Below, in pieces: positions 60,741 to 64,000 of a DNA stretch of 64,000 nt; the stretch's first letter is position 1, and the number at the start of each line of letters is the position of its first letter. The notes beneath the pieces were generated by a model, which worked only from the letters and a program-made list of their open reading frames with translations, was not told the DNA's origin and made no database searches. Made by a program: the position numbers and the translations under genes. Location: assembly GCF_963662255.1 (NCBI RefSeq), contig NC_085050.1, forward strand, positions 24,236,631 through 24,300,630, in the 5' to 3' direction. This stretch comes from Cinclus cinclus (taxonomy: Eukaryota; Chordata; Aves; Passeriformes; Cinclidae).

Positions 60741-63700
60741 AACATCCCGTTTCCAAATTTGGTTTCATCTGGTACAAAATTTGAAACCACTTCTTGAATT
60801 AAAAGCTTAATCCAAAGAATGCTTAGTGTATAATAGCAAAGTATTTTTGAGAAAGGAGGACTGAAATTCAGTCTTTCCTGTTTTCTTCCTCCTCTGAGGT
60901 GAGTGATACAGATGAGTATCCATTACTATGGATGGCCAAATGCTCACACTTTCATGTTTTTTGACCCAACTGGGTCTTGGCAATAGTCAATGCAAACAGA
61001 ATACCTTCAGAAAACCTGAAAATAATGCCCTTTTCACTTTCAATTACTTTAAGGTAAAATATTCATTTGGAAGAAGTAAGTTAACTTCCCTCAGGCTTAA
61101 GGGAGAATTAGTATCTCTGAGGCTTTGAGTTATTACTGTGCTAAGTTCTGAACTCCTGGGTAAAAGGCCAGTGCTGTTGACGTTATCAACTTCAGCACTT
61201 TGAGCAGAACCCGAATTTTATCTGATTTAAGAAAGACAAGCATGTTGGCCTGAAAACGAGACTGCTGCAGAGAGGCTTGTGAATCTCAGCAGGGTTTTCC
61301 TGACATGAAGAATAGCACTTATGCTACTCATACTTTATCAAAACAGTTTTGTAAACATGCCCCATATTCTGGCAAAACTTCAAATCCATATCTACAGGGC
61401 ATGTAAATTGGTTTGGCTTCACTAATAAGAGGATTCTGAGCTGTGAGTCCAAAACTGCAAAAATTTTAAAGAAAGTTTTAGACATAGCTGATTCCATTTA
61501 AGTCAAAGACAATATAGTCTGTGACCTTAAGTTAGACAAAATTAATTTTAAAAATACAGCCTTTTCATGCTAATATGAATGAAAAAAAGACCTTATCAGA
61601 AAAGCAATTCAATGGAGAAAATAAGGCAATAAAATACTGTCTCTTCTTAAAGGAAAAAGAAATTCTGTAACTTTTCTGTACTTTACTCAGAAAACATATT
61701 TTTATTTGCATCCCTAGACAATTCATCTTTAAATGAAACCAGGCAAAATTACTGCAGATAGAACTTTAGTCCAAATATTTGAGGAAAAGCATATGAATAT
61801 TATGTTCTAAAGAAAACTTCACCACAGACTTAATTATCAAGTTTGATAGACTATAGAACCCATAATGATAAACTAAAGAAGTTATGAGAAAATTAAAAAG
61901 AAATCATTATGATTATATGAGATGGAAGCAAAATATACTCCTTGATTACTTGGAACTGTTTTACTACATTCAGAATTTAATAGGACATGCAAATTATCCC
62001 ACAATATTTCCTATCCTTTACTGCCAAGCCCATTAGGCATCTCCTATGCTGTGATTTCAACACAAAATTTCAAAGTGTGAACTGTACACTGAATTCATCT
62101 TGGTAAAATGTTTCGGAGTAGTAAGATTTTTAGGAGTGTTTATTTTCTATTTCATGGATATTTCAATAGGAAGAATATGTCTGTGATTGCACTCTTGATG
62201 GGGCCTCTTATTTAAATCTCCTTACCTGCCATGGAAAGATAAAAGGACACTGTGCAGTGACAGCATCGGTATTGGGCATAGCTCCCACAGGGGAAATTAC
62301 CCTTTAATAGTGTTAAGCTTGATGGTGTGTGAATGGTTATATGGTACTTGAAGTGAAGGAACTAATTCATCTTTCAGATTAGGGCCACATGCCTGTAAGT
62401 GATAAGTGTTTTGTATCAAAAAGAAAAAAAGAAGACCACAAAAACATAAAAATATTTTACTGTCACATTTACTACCACCTGTTGTTAAACTAACTTCTAG
62501 AAAGGGTGCAGTAGCATGAGTGAAATAAATCATAGAGAAAAATTTCTTTGCTCCTTTCCAGTCAAGATGTATTATAAATATTTACATTTTTCATGACATA
62601 AAAATACTAATTAATATATAGAGGGGAACTATTTTTGTTATATGGAACGACAGAATAATAAATTATAAATCATCTGTGCCCAGCTTGAATTCATTAGCTG
62701 TTTCACCTGAATCTTGTTTTGAACAAATAACCAACCCACATTATTTACTTTTCCAGCTCAGTTCTGTGTTAGGCCAAACAATACTTAAATAGGAAAGAGA
62801 CAGGGAAATTCTGACATAGACAATTTGTTGCATTGCAGTAAAACCAATGAAGAGACCAAGGTTTTTTATTAAAAACATTAATCTGAAAATTCTGAAGTCA
62901 TTCTGCAAGTTGTTTCTTTTCTAGGCAAGATGACAGGCAAGACCACTGGTTTTCATATCCAATTGTAAACAGAGTCCAGTATTGAAGACTGTATTTTTAT
63001 TTGTAAAGTTAGAGATGGCTATGACATTAATGCACATACAAGAAAAAAATGAAAAGTTTGGAATGGGAAAGTTTGGAATAGATAAGATTAGCTGTACCTG
63101 TAGCAAAATATTCAAAGTCAGGAAATCACCAATACTGCCAACACCCACCAAATATTATGCATGATAGATTTAGCCATTTCTGGATCATATCACTAGCTCA
63201 GTATATTGCAGCCAAAGATGTCAAACCTCCTGATTACTCTTGAAGAGAGCACTGTTTAGCAAACAGATTGCATAATCTTCTGCAAAATCCTAGACACAAA
63301 ATTAAAAATTCTATCCCAGCTAAAGGAATATTATAAAGTTACCTGCCAATTTCCTAGCAGGCAGCACAAACTTCCAGGTTCAACCAGATGGTTCACATTT
63401 TCCATGTTATGTTCTGGGTAAATCATCACATTCTTCAGTGGTGGTCATGTGCTGTATCACTCTCCATTGACAGCAGAGTAATAGCAATAAAATGCAAATA
63501 TTATACTAGCAGCAGTATGACTGAGTGATTTGGCTATTTTAGAATTAAAGTAATTTGATATAAAAATATTTTACATGTAGAATGGTGGATTTTTTTCTCT
63601 TTCCACCTATAAAATATTTTTCCCTTGCCCAATATCTGAAAATGTAGGTACTTAAAGTAATTTTGATGCTTAAAGGGGAATCTCAGAAATGAATGCATTG

Positions 63701-64000
63701 GTAAAAATGACAAATGAGTACAGCTTTTATAAAAAGCATGCTTCTTTCATAACTTCACTTGTTACAGTGAATAGGCCCAATTACTTTATTTCAGTAACTT
63801 CTTGGCAAAATTTGGCAGATGTGCTTGTCATTCATTTACAAACCGTAGTCACTTCATGCTCATCTCTCATCTTCTCTTTTCTTGACTCATTATTTTTGAC
63901 TGGTTGTCAGTTAAGAACTAAACTATTTTATTTTTGACCATGATAAATGCTTATTAGTTACCTATTGGATGCAGTATTTTCCCTAAAAGAAATAGTTAAT

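Larger units (their letters stand above)
58377..64000. other. AT-rich sequence, probably intronic; no exon recognised
   Basis: If the minus-strand gene continues beyond the window, this is intron. It contains the A/C tract at 60662-60740 and the AT palindrome at 59041. All open frames are short and lack splice-site pairs. Confidence 0.45.

Noticed and set aside
60536..60790. Minus-strand Phe/Cys-rich frame resembling a membrane segment
   Set aside because: Created by the A/C low-complexity tract at 60662-60740.

Overview
The window looks like AT-rich vertebrate nuclear DNA, most likely from a bird and probably a songbird. Five CR1 LINE remnants are recognisable by their 3'-end sequence and by decayed ORF2 C-terminal coding. 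Two endogenous-retrovirus LTRs match, from memory, families that are very common in passerine genomes. No bacterial, phage, plasmid or CRISPR signal was seen. Almost all of the long open frames are chance frames or antisense reads of repeats.

Layout. Positions 1-51300 are essentially a gene desert: AT-rich single-copy-looking DNA broken by a 1.16-kb minus-strand LTR (3357-4515), two weaker LTR-like blocks (about 5535-6290 and 7781-8110), CR1 fragments on the minus strand (8616-8800, 10488-11004, 28936-29390) and the plus strand (48510-49066), and small tandem or inverted repeats. Two plus-strand segments (16046-16258 and 45055-45164) have splice-site-like edges and open frames and are kept only as weak exon candidates.

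The one convincing coding feature is a minus-strand terminal exon at 52130-52590. It has a good polypyrimidine tract and AG acceptor, 152 in-frame codons, a TAG stop and protein-like composition. I could not name the gene. Its 3' UTR probably runs left from 52129, perhaps to an AATAAA near 51305. Everything to the right, up to 64000, would then be its last intron or further upstream gene sequence. That stretch holds a (TTTCA)11 microsatellite, a CR1 stub, a solo LTR in the same orientation as the gene (55923-56494), a plus-strand CR1 (57779-58376) and AT-rich unique sequence. No further exon was recognised there.

I did not find a novel multi-gene system. The items most worth checking are the unidentified terminal exon, the same-strand LTR in its presumed intron, the two plus-strand exon candidates and the possible conserved non-coding blocks.
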